A model generated the notes under the pieces. That model was not told the origin of the DNA. It saw nothing but the letters and a program-made list of their open reading frames with translations, and did not search any database. A program made the translations under genes and the position numbers. Positions 13,101 through 28,100 of a stretch of DNA of 64,000 bases are shown here, piece after piece. Numbering within the stretch: position 1 is the stretch's first letter; every line of letters starts with the position of its first letter. Origin of the DNA: Thereva unica (Eukaryota > Arthropoda > Insecta > Diptera > Therevidae); contig OX465281.1 of NCBI GenBank assembly GCA_949987705.1, forward strand, positions 193,241,112 to 193,305,111, given 5' to 3'.

Positions 13101-16100
13101 TGAAATAGTGCATTGCACCCCTTTTTCGTATAGACTTCCAACTACCCACCTTATTAGATAAACCGGTGCAATAAAACTCCCGTTTTGCTTAGTTCCAGGG
13201 TTTTTTTATCTCTTTCTATAATCATTTCTCCGAATTTCAAAAATGACTTTTGTGCAGCTAGTTAGTCCTATACGATGATATATAAAAATATATATATTTG
13301 TGTGACCTACATCCAACATTAACAAAAGCAAAAAGATAACTTTAAGTGCCCCAACCCAAAAGAATTACCAACATTCCAACATTATTAAAACAAATCACGC
13401 CATCAAACAATTATTTACTTAATTCAATTACACCAAATATTATCTTCAATGAGTAACATTTATCTTTTTACCCTCAGGAAGTTAATTTTATAAGTACTTG
13501 AATGATGTGACAAATTTTTGTGTAGAATATTTAACAACAACAACAACAACAGCAACGAAAAAACCAATAAGAAAATTGGGTCGACCTTTGCTCTCGTTCT
13601 CGAATTCAGAAATGCTGACAATCATGCCATGAATATTCTAAAAGTTAGTTACCTTTGAGAGATAGAGAGAGAATATCTGAAAATGGTAAGAATAAGCAAA
13701 TGAAAATGAAAAAAAAAAATATTTAACCCCAAAAGCCCTAAAGGAGGAGAGATCTGAAGACACCAAGCAAAAGACATTACTAAATGCTGATATTTATCTC
13801 TCTCGTCACACAAATAAAACAAAGAAACAGAAACTCACCTTGATGCCATTGCCATTCTCAGAATATCTCGTATCCCATTCCCTTTAACTTTAACTTTTCA
13901 AATATTTACTTAAAGACATTTTCTCCATCCCTTTCTACGTTTTTGCTGCTGGGGGTGGTGGTGCTGGGTTGTGGGAGTCTGTTGAATCCCATCAGATTTT
14001 AGCCCTCCGTGCCCAACCTCGATCCACACAGAAACCCCAACCACAGTTGGTTATGTAAAATTTGTCTTCAACCTTTTCTACTAAATAAGGTGACATTTAC
14101 GACAAACCTTTTTCTCCACAGAAAGACGTTATCATTTTGGAGCCTACAGGTTCAGACATCCTGAACTGTGTCTCGAAGGGCAAACGAGAGGTGAGTGACA
14201 GGATTTACCTGGTATAACAAAAAAAAAATCGAATACTCTGGAACACTCTTAATTTTTCAGCTTTTCGAATGTCGAAATCACATTCGAGTGATTCAGCCGA
14301 TGGAAGGTGGTCGGAGGTTGTACATATGTGGAACAAACGCTCATAATCCGAAGGACTATGTGATATTTGTAAGTATGAATGTGTGCTTTGTATAGGGGTG
14401 TCGAGCCACCCCGTGAAGTACAAAAAATGAATAAAATTGACAAATGTTCGATTTTTCTATATTTTTTGCTTTTTTTTTATTTCTCGGTGCCATTTCCAGT
14501 CCAACTTAACACATTTACCAAGATCTGAATACGTGCCAGGAATTGGCTTAGGCATTGCCAAATGTCCCTACGACCCATTGGATAACTCGACGGCCGTTTA
14601 TGTGGAGAAGGGAAATCCTGGCGATTTACCTGCTTTGGTTAGTATTGCGCCCTTTATTCCTATCCTATATATGCATATGACAAAAAAAAAAGAACATAGG
14701 CTATATCCTCAAAGTCATGTCCGTATGCATGTTGTATGAATAGAATGAAAACGGGGGGTATTTTGGGGGCGCTTCAAACTTGAAAGTAGGACACGATTTG
14801 GTCTCAGGAGGCTGGAAGGACTCTCCCTCCACCAGAATGATGTGCCAGCAGGGCCACCTATATGTGCCCTGTGTGACGGAATGTTCTGTCGGATTTTATT
14901 GATGCGATAAAATTGCGAAAAATTTTTCTTGTTTCATGTACACAATCTATACACATGTATGTATGTATTTTCAAAATAAAAATTCTCTCTTTCTATCTCT
15001 TTTCACAGTATTCTGGGACAAATGCGGAATTCACAAAAGCCGACTCAGTCATTTTCAGGTCTGATTTGTATAATTTAACATCCGGCCGGAAGGAGCATAA
15101 TTTCAAAAGGACAGTCAAATACGACTCTAAATGGCTTGACAGTAAGTTTTTTAACCTTTTTTCCATCCCTTTCTCTCCCCCGCAAATTTTCCGCCCTTGT
15201 CCTTTATATTCATGACCATGAAAATGTTCTACCAAAAAAAAAAAGGAGCAGGAAGGACGCAAAAAATAAATAAAATAAAATAAAAAAAAAGTGTGAAGGG
15301 ACAGGTGAATTTTCGTATGTTTATTCAGGATAAAGCGGTTGTGAAAGTTGTCGTTTCAGGTGTTTTGGTTATAGTAGTGTTAGCAAGGTAGGATCGGATT
15401 TTTGGGAAGTGAGTTGGGGGTATAGTACAACCTTGTTGTTCTCCTGAATGTATTTATTGTTTATTTATAGTTCTTGGATTTTTAACGGGCAGTAAAAATA
15501 AAATGTATGTGTAAGTTTGTGTAGATATTTCCTTCCCCCCACCACCCTCTATTCCTCCAACCAAGCAATTTTGTAATTTTTTTGCCCTTTCTTGAAAACG
15601 CTTCTCCTGAATGCTCTTACTCTAACTTTGTTTCAAGACATAAACTGACATGGGGTAGTTGTTCATGGAGTATTCTTTTTTTTTGGGGGGGTTAGAGGCG
15701 GGAAATGGATCTTATAGGAAAATAAAAGAAGAAAAAAAAAGGTTTTTACGTCTTCCTTTTTTTTTATTTTTGGTTGTGAACCTACCTTGAGGGAACGTAG
15801 TAAATTTTTTTATGTTTCTTTATATTTTAGGAGAAATTTAAGATTGGTAATGTATAAAATTAAAACTTTTTATCGTATTTTATGTTTGCCTTTACTTGTC
15901 GCGTGTTTTTTTTTTCTGTTATCAAAAAGATTACTGCTTAAGAGATTACCGGTTTATGTTATTTGCAGACAGCTGAGATTTTGGTTAAGGATAGCAGTAA
16001 AAAAAATAAACATTTGTGCGAAACTGTTTTAGGTAAATTCGGTACACACAATTGGCGTGTTAGTATATGCGGTGGAGGGTAGAAGGGTTTGATATTTGGG

Positions 16101-19100
16101 TTGTGTAGCCTTAAAAGGTCCTATTATTGTGTAATATTAAATACAAGATGTTTTACAAACTTTTAATTGAATGAGATCAAAATCCAGCAGAAGTAAGATG
16201 TAATTTAATAAGCTCCAGACGACCAGCTTCCTAGCATGAGTTCCGCAGCTTGGCTCCAGTTTCTTGTATTGAGCAGCTTTGCTGCATCGACCTTAACATT
16301 GCCTGTCCACCTTGACCGTAGTTTGCCAACTGATCTTTTGTCATCTGGTAGTAGATACAGGCAGTGCTGTCACTCGCTGAGAAGCACTCATTATCACTCG
16401 TATCCATTATAACACAGAACTAGTTGGGATGTGGATTTGACCCCTTCGGTCCATACGATCAACTTCCCAGCATGATGAACGCAGCCAAAATAAACTAACT
16501 TCTTACAAAATAGCAATACCTTTAGCACTAGTGGGAAATTTATTAGTATCAGAAATGGTGGCAAAGTAATCTTGAGAGAAGCTAGTTCAAATAACTATAA
16601 TAGCGGTAAATCCATAAGATTTTTCTAGAGAATTTGTTTTTCCTGAACGTAAGCACACAAACATTTTCTTCGTACTTCGTTCGCTACACGAAAGCGGGTG
16701 TTCGAATTCGTATTGAGCGTGGTAAAGCGCCGCTGATAGACTGGTAACCGAATGACTTCATTTGGAAATTCCAAAACTTTCCAGAGATATTAGCAGAACT
16801 AATCTTGGTACTTGTCAAGGTGCGTATCCACCAAGAGTTTTGTCTCTGCACTAGCTCCATACATTATCCGCCAAAGTGTCTCCACCAAAATCAATGTTCG
16901 GAGATAAAAAATGTGCGGAGATAAAAAGTGCGGAGACTACACACGCGCACCGATATTCTAGTGGATACAAAACGTATCTTTGGCTTCTTGAGGCCTATCT
17001 TTTGTTTTCCAGTGAATATGGAAAACACGAATTATCTTAGGACAGACAAGGGGATTATTTTGAAGAAATAGTTTTTTTTATGTGACATGGTCATATCGTC
17101 GATCCAAATGCAAACTATCGAATAAGTTTTCAGGAATGTCAAAAAACAACAAAATTTTACTTTTTTTGAAGAAGTTAATTTTTGGTACATTGCAACCGTA
17201 GTTTGAAAAGATTGGAGAAGGGATACGGCGTCGATATTTTGCCACCACAAAGGCGTCTAGAGTGCAATTATAATAAAGCAAAAAAAAGGCATTTTTCATT
17301 TTCGATAGTTTGCATTTGGATCGACGATATGATCACCCTTTGTACCTGTCTAGACCGTCATGTCGTTCAACACATGGTGCAATATCTAGTAGTAAGCTTG
17401 ACCTGAAAATAGAAAAAGGATAGGAAAGGTTAAGGGTAGTCTGGTTGATGCATAAGGAGAAGGCAGTGAGCCTCGCGTTTGCACTACTGGATGTTATATG
17501 AGAGCATCTATTTTTAAACAGCCGCGTAGGGTGAAGCCGGGGTATTACCGTCTAATAAATTAATATTTGCGAGTTTCACATGGGCCAACCAACAAAAATT
17601 GGATGTATTCGTTAATTCCCTTTTGAAATTTGATGAAGAATAGCATGGGTTTTCACAACAGCCAACTTTTGCAACAAACTATACGCTAGAAATCTATACG
17701 CAAGCTGGATTCCGAAATTGTTTTCTTAAAAAGTCATAAGGAAGCTGTGTATACCAATTTTCAGCCATTTTGGAATTTTGTCTCCGGACTAAACACTAAA
17801 CATGGTTTTTTAACAAAATTCAAAAATTCATAAAAAATAGCAATTAACAAATTTTTACTAGTCTGGCGGGCGTTACATGTTCTCTACATGTTTTTCAGCC
17901 AATCTCACTTTATTGTTTTGAGGTGTTCGATGGGGCACCTTTTATGCCATGGAAGCTTAGACTATACTGTGAAATAATGAATATTCTTTCTCTTATTCCG
18001 TGAGTGCTTGTCTTTTCCTTTGTCCTTCATTGCGTTCAAAAATGAACAACTTATGGGGCGCAATATGGCATAGTGCACCGGGCGCAAATCCCCAAGCGCC
18101 GGCCCTGATTGTGGGATGTCGAATCCAAAGAATATAAAAATAAATGATTGGACTTCTTTAACCACTCCTACTTATACACAATCATAGGCAAAAAGACAAT
18201 AAATTTTCCGGAGCCAGACAGCCTATGGAAAGAGGAACCAAGTCCCCCTTCATATTTGTAGCTGAAGACGCCTTCGCTCTTACCTGTTCTGCCAGTGGTC
18301 TTTCGGATGAAATTTGTAATTTCGGAATGTGCCTTCCAGCGAAAATTTTTAAATGCGAGCTCCGTTCTTTTTACACCGTGATCCCACTCAGATCATTAAC
18401 TTTCAAGCAAACCAACAACAACAACTTGGTCCAAAAAAGATTTGGATCAAAATCTGTGATACAAAAATAGCTGGTGTAACAACCATATCCAAGACACATC
18501 TCATTGGAAAATCCAGAGCTTTTATAATTTTGTTCTGTTTTCTTTAATTTTAAGGGTTGGTAGCTTTGCAAAATTTCATAAATTTATTTGAAAAACTGAT
18601 TAAAAGTTGCCTTTTGTTAATTTTGGAAGTCAATTAAACATTTTTATAAATTCTTTTTAAATCAGAAATATTTTTAATAAGTTTTGGAGACTGATATAAA
18701 TTGCGACAGAACATATCAAAAATCAGAACAGCAACTGTAAAAAACTAAATTTCTTCCATGATCCAAGTCCGTTCTTTTATGCTCGGCTGATCTGATCTGG
18801 ATCACGGTGTAAAAAGAACGCGGCTTTTGTCTCAGGATTTTTTTTGTGAAGAATAATTGTGACTACGCTCACGAAGGTCGGCTCGAATTGGGCCTCTCCT
18901 CTCTCTCTCCTCTCTTCACCGCCCAAGCCTTCGGCAGACCGTCCTCGCCGTGTGAGAGAAGTATTTCTCAGAGCTTTTTAGGCTTTTAAACAAAGTAGCA
19001 GTTTTTTAAGAGAATAGATATTTAGTTTCTCTTCTTCCAGGGAAAGATCGTAGAAAATTGAATATAATAGGAGAAACAAGATAGTGGGCCAAAGACGTTG

Positions 19101-22100
19101 CCTGACTAACGTGTTGGATTGATTGGCAAGGAAAATAAGTCCCTCTACGTAACCCTCCTTGGAACTTTGGAACAGATTCAGGATCATCCTCGCTCCAAGC
19201 CTGACACTCAAAATAACGCAAGAAACTACAATAAAGGACTTTTGGAATGTTAAACCATACTGACAGACTTTATTTTTCGAAATATATTTACTGATGCAGA
19301 AATTCGTTGCGAAGTGGAATCGAATTTCCCTGATTAAAAAAGGATTATTAAGAAGAAATGCGTTGGTGGATCGGGAAGTATTCTGGTTTTAGTCCCGAGA
19401 AAGATTGTGAAATTAATGTTAATGGTCGACACTTGTAAATTTAACCTTATCTCAGCGATTTGCTATTTTAAATAATAAATTTTACGCAGAGTTAGCTTGA
19501 TCCTAAAAATTCAGATGTCAAAGATGTCCGGAATTGCGAGCCCTGCGAATTTGTTGGTAATGCCATTTTGGACTCTCACCTGATGGCCGGGTCCCGTAGC
19601 ATGCCCAATTCTTCTTGGCTGGTGGTGGCTCCGTTTTCTTCGTTCTTTGTAATCGCATCTGTAATTTCCCTCGAACAAGATAACGGCCCTATCCGCAATC
19701 GGGCCCACGCATTGCAAGTACATCTTTAAGCGTCGATCGGAATTTTGCGTTGATCAAAACGTAGTCTAACATCGCCGAGTCTTTGCCGGAAGGATTTCGC
19801 CAGGTGAGTTGGTGTTTGTATGGATGTCGGAAAATGCTGTTGCCAACGATCAAGTTGTTTGACGATGCGAATGAAACCAGGCGTAAGCCGTTGTCGTTAA
19901 TTACTCCGTGTCCGAATTGCCCATGATTCTTTCCCAGTCGGTTCGATCTGCTCCTGAATGTGCATTGCAGTCCTCCGCAAGTATTACTTATTCGGTTCGA
20001 GGTATCATACCTAGCGTCTGTTGAAGCTGATCGTAAAATTGCGTCCGTGCTGGTCTCGGTTAGCGATACGATACGATATGGGTCTTGATCGTTCCGCTGA
20101 TGGTTATAACCGCCAAACGCTCGGATATCGGTTGCGATAACGCAGGTGGTAGCCCGTCGATCGACCACAAAGCCGTTGCCGGCCTCTTGTCTCTCGCCAC
20201 CGGAATAGTAAAGCCTCATCGTTTCGTGATTGTTGGTGGGACGGTCGTCAATGTTCCGGATTCGGTAAGCCGTAGTTCCGGTAGCGCAGCAACTAATATT
20301 TTGCATTTCAACAATTCCATTGCTTTTGACCGACGTGATGTCCTGTTCGAAAATTCCACGTGGCGAATTTCAATTGCATTTTCGGTGTGACTAATTTGGT
20401 GTTCGGCCAGTAAACCACTTCTCACCCGTATCCCTGCTCCCCAGTGCTGGCGCATCGGCTGCCCCGGATGCAGTAGCACTATTTCGTGAATAGTTAGTTC
20501 GTGTATCCCTGGAAGAGCTTTGTTTCTCTGGTCTGATATAGGTATATCTAAAAATCTGTAAGATCGTCTTTCATTTTTACTGGGGTCACAAAAAAAAAAA
20601 CATCGTAAATCACAAAATGCTTAAAAAACCAAGATATATTTGGATTTTTCTCATTCTTTGAACCTGCGAATATCTTCTCAATGGAGTCACTCAAGTTTCT
20701 GTTAGTATGTATACATGATAAGGTGAACTCAGGTTGAACATTAGCCCTAGGAAATAGGATCGACTGAACTCGACACAACTCTGCTACCTTGATTGATTTG
20801 AAGTTATGCATATAGGCGCGGGTTCAGTAGTTAAGTAGTTGAGTTTAGTTGACAGCAGTTTTTTTTAAAGAAATTAGTTAGTTAACATTTAGTTAGAGGT
20901 CAAAACCCCTAACGAATGGACTACAATGAGACATTTCATTTAAAATTATGTTTTTAAGGGCTGTTCCAATTTTGTACTGTGAACCGAGTTTTGCTGCAGT
21001 TGAATATCTATTTTGACTGGACTATGCCTGTCTGTCAAGGGTATAAAAAAACCTGTGTACATCTGCACATCAATGCAAAAAAATGGACTGAAAGGGTTAA
21101 AATGAATGTGTTCCTGTGTCCGTTGATACTCGTGGGTTGGGTTTGGGTCAGGGATATACAGATAGCATAGAAGATGATCTATGAATACGTATAAGGAATT
21201 GGAGACTTCAAAACCGGGACCGACAATCGTGGAGGACGATGTTACACGAAGCCAAGATCAATAACAGATAGTGGAGCTATTTAGGGGTCGTCCATAAATT
21301 ACGTGAGGCGTTTAGGGGAGGGAGGGAGTCGAGCCGAATCTCACCCAATCTCACTTCGTGGAGAGGGGTCTCGGCAAATATCACGTAATTTTTTTTGTTT
21401 TAAAGAAACAGTGTAAAATGCCGAGAAAACTGGGTTAAATTAAGTAAAACATGTTTCTCCACTAAAGACATCCATTCACATACAGGCCGCCGGTAGGTAC
21501 TTCAGGTACCCGCCAGACAGGCCGTGGCATGCAGATGAAATCATGATTCTCTACAGACACACAGGTTAAAACGACTGCTTAACATAGCAGGTTATTAATT
21601 CAAGCGCAAAAATGTGCATGGTCTCAACGAAAGCTTCAAGGCAGCTCCAGCCTCACGCCGCGCCGTGAACACCCGCAAACAAGCGCAAACGCGAGTGTGG
21701 ATGGTTTTCACGCTTAACTCGCGCCTTGATTTCTGTTACGAGTGGATACAGCGTGAATTCTTCCTCTCAATTCACGACTCGAGAATGAATAGAAGCTCAG
21801 ATCTTCAGGCCCGAACTGACGATAAATCCGATTTTTGTCAGCTTTCTTGAGCTGTAGGCATTCTTGAACTTCAGGCCATACAGTTGGCGGCCGGTGATTG
21901 TATGGTAATACTTCGCCTCAAGGCTAAAACTTTCAGACCACGTCCTGCCGGCGAACTGTGTGAAAATTGGGCCCTTAAGATGTGGGTAAGGTAGGACACA
22001 CAATAAAATTACTCGATTGTTTAGCCTCTAAAGGCTAGTCAAACGCGCGACTCGTCGAATGCTGCAGAATACGAGCCAAGTAATACTGAACCGCGAAAAG

Positions 22101-25100
22101 GATATTAGAATTTAGTGCTACAAGAAAGCACATGCCGAATTTTAGCGCAATGAAATGTTGGATGAGTGCTCACGTTTTGGTAGTTGTGTGTCCACCACAA
22201 GCAGAAAAGGGAGGAGAGCAAGCAGTCCGCATTATGAATTATCTCAAATAAAATCTTGCACCCAAACCCCCCCCCATTCACACAGATGAACTTTTTACAC
22301 ACCTTTCACTAGATTTCACTACGGTTACGTACACGGATTTTATACGCGAGGGCCTTTCCTGCAGTTCTGTATTCAAACTCTGTGGTTACGACCGTAATTT
22401 CGTATTTTTAATGTAATACTATGGATTTTATAAAATTTAAAAAATCACACGTGGGATTAGGGGGTGGGGTTTGGGACAAATCTCACGATATCTCACCAAG
22501 GGGGGAGGGGGGGTCGAAAAATCGCAAAAATCACCTCACGTAATTTATGGACGACCCCTTATGACTTTTGGGTGCAGGTATACACGCTTATACTGAGAGT
22601 AGCAGTACATCTTTGAAATGGTACATTTCAAAAAATTGAACAGTGAATATAATTTACCGTCGTGAAAGGGAAAAATGTACTGCCTAGGAGGATAAGTTCT
22701 GTTCAAGTGTTACCGTACAGAATCTGTTAATCAAAAAGCTCACAGAGCTATTGTAACTATGTATGTATATGTAGGTTCTAAAACAGGTTTTCTTCAAAAT
22801 TTTCGCGTTTTTTTAAATTTAACATTTTTAGATACAGATCTATTTTGATTAGATACCATTTCAAACTAAGCGCACAACTGCAATTTAAAAGTTTTGTGAT
22901 ATTTTGTCAAGATTTTTTTTTTTCGTTAAGAATAAAGACAGTAATTTTTATGATTATATATAGAAGTAAATTTCCTCGTTCAATTTCACTCGACATATTT
23001 TTTCAGAACTGAAATAATTCAAACTCATAGTGCTCTTGGGAGGGGGATGACCCGTATCCCCCCCTATTTTCCCTATGAAAAGAGAAATTATGAACTGCAT
23101 AAGTTATACCCGGAGACTTGACATTGCTGTAAGTCGGAGGAATTGAAATTTAGTGTGAGAAGTGCCACGGGATTTTATGTAGTAGCACATGGCATAGACT
23201 ACGACTGATGGCCACGAATTCAATAACCTCATGAGCAGCCGCTTGAGTCGATGACACGGAACGTCTGCACTGGCTCAGTACAGACTCCAGATTACATTTC
23301 CATAACAATTTCAAATATTAAAGGATAAAAGCAAGGAAAATTAGTTTAAAGTATACATGGAGGTCAAGACGGATTATCACTGTAGATTTCTGTAGTAGCT
23401 TTGTACTATCCGGCCTATTCTGAACTCCGGTGGAATTTTCTTACAATCGTATGGTGCCTGTATGTGACTCATGTCAACTAAAATTCCTGAAAAACATGTT
23501 TTGTCCGACCTAGATTTTGAAAACTTTAATGAAAATATGCTTCCTAGTTCTGAGTTTGTTTGAGGTATTCATCTTAAATTTTCTTTAAACTTTCACAACC
23601 AAATATAATTTAAAAAATCCTTTTAAGGACTTAATTTATACGAAAAGACACCACTCCATCATTAATCAATTCCATATCGAAGGGACACTTGTGACTGCAC
23701 TTGGAGTATAAAAATTCCCACTTTCGACGGTCGAAAAATGACGTCCAATATTCCAGCACTATTTTCCCCAGAAATTTTCTACCACAATTTTTTTTACCAG
23801 CAGTTTAATATGTTTTTCCTTTTGACAGAGCCAAACTTTGTGGGATCGTTCGATATTGGAGCTTACGTATATTTTTTCTTCCGCGAACGTGCAGTCGAGT
23901 ACATAAATTGCGGGAAAGCGATTTATTCGCGAATAGCCCGCGTGTGCAAAAATGATAAAGGTGGAAAATATATGATCAGCCAGAACTGGGCGACGTATCT
24001 GAAGGCACGAATCAACTGCAGTATATCAAGCGAATTTCCGTTCTATTTCAATGAGATTCAGGCAGTCTACAAGATGCCATCGGATGACACCAAATTCTAT
24101 GCAACGTTTACAACAAACACTCACGGAATTGTTGGCTCTGCAATATGCAGCTATGACATCAGGGATATTAATGCAGCATTCGAAGGTAAGTGCGACTAAC
24201 ATGTATCCTAGAATTTTTGCCCTATACAGGTCCGTTCATAGACGACAGTAGGAGCTATCTGCATGAATTGTTTGTCTTTCTGGCGGTGATTCTTTTACTA
24301 TATTGCATCTGGTGTCCTGGGAGATATCCTTGCTCTGCAGGTGCTGGCACTTTTTATGTTCCACGAGGGGATTTCAAGCCGAAGTGACACTTTTCGCGGT
24401 TTGCAATTTTTATTTTCGCTTACCGTGTTGTATTCCTGTATTCCGGCAGGATTCCCCCAACTTGTTTTTTTCGCCCTGTACTTTTTTTTTCGTGTACAAC
24501 CTGCTGCAACCGGATTTCGAGACTGATGAATGCTTCATTCCTTGTCAGTTGTAAAACGTGACGTATACTGCATAAAATTTCATGGGCTAGTTGGGCGATG
24601 CTCCTTTGCATAATAAGGTCTGCTGCTGCTGAATTGCAGATGACCTCATAAAGGGAATCACTCTATCAGGAAATTACACCCGTTGCTGCTAGGCGGGATT
24701 TTTTTATCTACTGGATCGAGGAAATGGAAAAATTCTGTTTCGGATATGTTTGTGATTATTTTGTATCAAGTTGAGTTTAATTTATGCTGCTGTCAGGAGT
24801 GGGGGTAAAGTTGTGACTCAAAATCAAACTCTTTCACGGCATCAATGAGTTTGCAGTGGGTTGAAATGCATTTAGTTTCTAATTTCGTAAAATGAAATGA
24901 AATCACAACATTAGTCTCAAAAACTTGCACGCTTCCAAAGAAGAAAGGATGGATAAAGAGAAAGAGGAATTCTACAAACGAGCCATCAGGTTAATACGGT
25001 CAAATTATATTGAAATGGTACGTGAAGATATGAACACAAAAATAGAAAAAGAAGAAGGGCTCGTAGGAGTCATAGGAAAGCATAGCCAACACTTGCTAAT

Positions 25101-28100
25101 TTGAACTTAATGATAGTGAGTTCCCCAATGTTCCACCACAAAAAGATTCATAAGACGGTGATTAGACTGTTCGTTCCTACGTATGTTCCTAACGAGCTTT
25201 TAGATGAACGGGAAAGTGGAGATGAAGCCCCTTGTAAGGAGTGCAGAAAGGAATTTAATTCAGCTAAACGCAGCAACAGTGCAACCTCCTGGGGCTGCTA
25301 CAAGCCAAAGATACCAAATGGCAAAAAGGAAGGCTGAACATGCCTTCTGGGCTACCTTTGGCAGCAACTTAGAGTCCACATCGGAAGCCTCGAGGCTGGG
25401 TAAAATATGAACTAAAGCGCCAAAAATGCGTTGCTATTTATCCATGTTTGCTGGATGCCTTCAAAATAATTGCATTCCCTTTAGTTGGAGATAGGTCAGA
25501 GTGGTTTTTATACCTACGGAAGGAAAAGCCTCCCACGCAACATCCAAGGACTTCAGGCCAATTAACCTATCATGTTTTTTTTAAAAACTTTAGAAAGGCT
25601 AATCGAAATATATCTGAGGCAGACCTTATTAATCTCGGAACTCCCTGACGCACAACACGCCTATACAAAGGGCAAATCTACTTATACTGCTCTTCACTCA
25701 TTGGTTTGAACCATTTAAAAATCCCTCGAGGCTAAAGATTATTCACAGTGGCTTTCCTTGACATAGAAGAAGCGTCTAACATACTTCCGGACGCCATTAC
25801 CTTGGCCTTGACAGAAAAGAAGATCGAAGCATCACTGGTGTCTCTTATCGAAATGAACGAAATGCTTATTGGCAGGATGTTGAGTTCGGTCCTAAGCGAC
25901 AGCTTTTTCCGAGGGCCGTAAATAAAGGCACTCAGCAAGGAAGAGTACTTTCTTCGCTCCTACGAGTCGTAACTATGAACCAGTTGTTACGACGTATAGA
26001 GGCAGATGGGCATCATGTCTTGCCATTCGCGGATGACGTTGCTATCATCGCAAAAGGAAATTTCCTCAAATCCTTTGTGATCGCATGGAGGCGACGTTTC
26101 AAACCCCTTTCAAGGTGGACTGTCACCCGCGGTCTCAGCGTTAACCCAGTAAAAACCGAACTGGACCTTTTCACAAAAAGGTATAAAATCCCTCCTTTAA
26201 CACACACACCCCCCCCCCGCGCCCTCGCGGCTAAAGAATGTTAGGCTCAAATTTTGAAACAGTTCTAAATACCTGGGAGTAGTCCTGGACAAAAAACTCC
26301 TCTGGAATGAAAACATAAAAGAGCGCATTAATAAAGCGAACACAGCACTTTTCACTTGCAAAAAATCCATTGGGAAGAATTGGGTTTTCTCCCCTAACAT
26401 AGTACCTACGATGGATCTATACAGCGATCGTCCGTTCAATTCTCCTTTACCGGATCTTAGTGTGGTTGTCTACCCTGAGTGCTAATCAAAATACAGAAAG
26501 TATAAAGATGTGCGGAATTATCTATAACAGGAGCACTTCGCTCCACACCTACAGACGCCCTGAATGTTCCTCTGAATTTTGTGGCTACAAAAGCTCAACC
26601 ATCGCAGCCCTTAGAATAAAAGAATCTGGTTTTTGGGACGGATTCAGAGGAGACACATGAAGGTACTGAGCTCTGTTACCATCCCCACAAAAACGGGCTT
26701 CTGCATACTCCAGAATAACTTCACGAGGAACTACTAAGGTCTAAACCACATCCCAGAGTTTGTAGGGTGCCGAAAACTTCTTTACTGATGGCTCTAAACG
26801 AGTAGGGGAGGAGTCTTTTTCGCAGAGCTTGGGATTAAAGTCTCCTTTCGACTACCCGATCACAGTAGTGTATACCAAACGAAGGCTCTAGCCATACATA
26901 AAGCTGTTCTACTAATCAAACAGCAAGGCGTCAGGAATCGGACTGTTTAAATTTTCTCAGAAAGCCAAGCAGCTCTGAAAGCCTTGCGCCCTTGCACAAA
27001 CAGCTCTAAAATTGTCTCTGAACGTCTTAGATCTCTTAACGAGATGGCTTAGCAGTTCAGGACCCACCTCGTATGGGTGCCTGGTCACCGAAATATAGGA
27101 AATTGTACAGCCGAGAGTAACGACCGCAAAAGTACAAGCAACATCGAAGCTGCACCTACAGAATTGTCACAGGCTTTAACTCACACATATGAGAGAGTCT
27201 GGTCTGGTTGCTCTAAATATCTCAAAGGCTTTTGACAGAGTATGGCACCTCTGTTGTCTACACTCCAAGCTATTGGTATAAACTGTATTCTAAGGAACTG
27301 GATTAAGAGCTTTCTTTCAGGCCGTTCAATCAAGGTAGTACTGGAATCCAAACCCCACGCCATTTCAGCCGGAGTTCGCCTGGGGTCAATTCTATCACCC
27401 GCACTTTTTCTAATCTTCATCAATGATCTGCTCTTAGTCCCCTCCAACCCACTTCACTGCTTCGCCGATGAAAGTACTTTGCATTTCTCTTACTCCTTCG
27501 ACAATATAAGACAAGTACGTGCCACACTTTGTCTCCACCACCGTGAACTTATGTCCACTTCGATCATCCGGGATATACGACCCGTGTGGCCCCTTTCGCT
27601 CCTTTTTTGCTATTACCAGAGCGACTGTTCCACTGAAACTGAGGACCAAAGTCTAGAAATTAACAAGTCTTTCATCTTCATATGGTTAATGAGTGAAAGG
27701 CGAACAGCTGCATGCACAAGTTTTTCAAATGACGATGTCAGGCTATCAGAGAGAGAATGCAACATTTTTATACGCGCTGGAATACAACCATAAGTCGGAA
27801 AATTTTATGAGTTTATATGGGGATGTATTGGTGCATATTTGCTCGTTTGTTTTGATTTATGAAAGATAACAGCTGATTTAATTTTCTTTCCTTTTCTGTT
27901 CTGCATACTTTATCGTAAAGAGGGAATCTGGCTTTGTCTGGCCGAGTTCACAAAGTATGCGTTGAGTTTTGCTCAGCAGTGATGTGCATATATGCACGCA
28001 CACAATCAACGGTCGGAAATTTTTGTACGAAGATGAAAGACTTGTTATTACTAGACTTTGTGTTGAAAAACTCACTAGTTTTACTTGTTGAAATTTAGAT

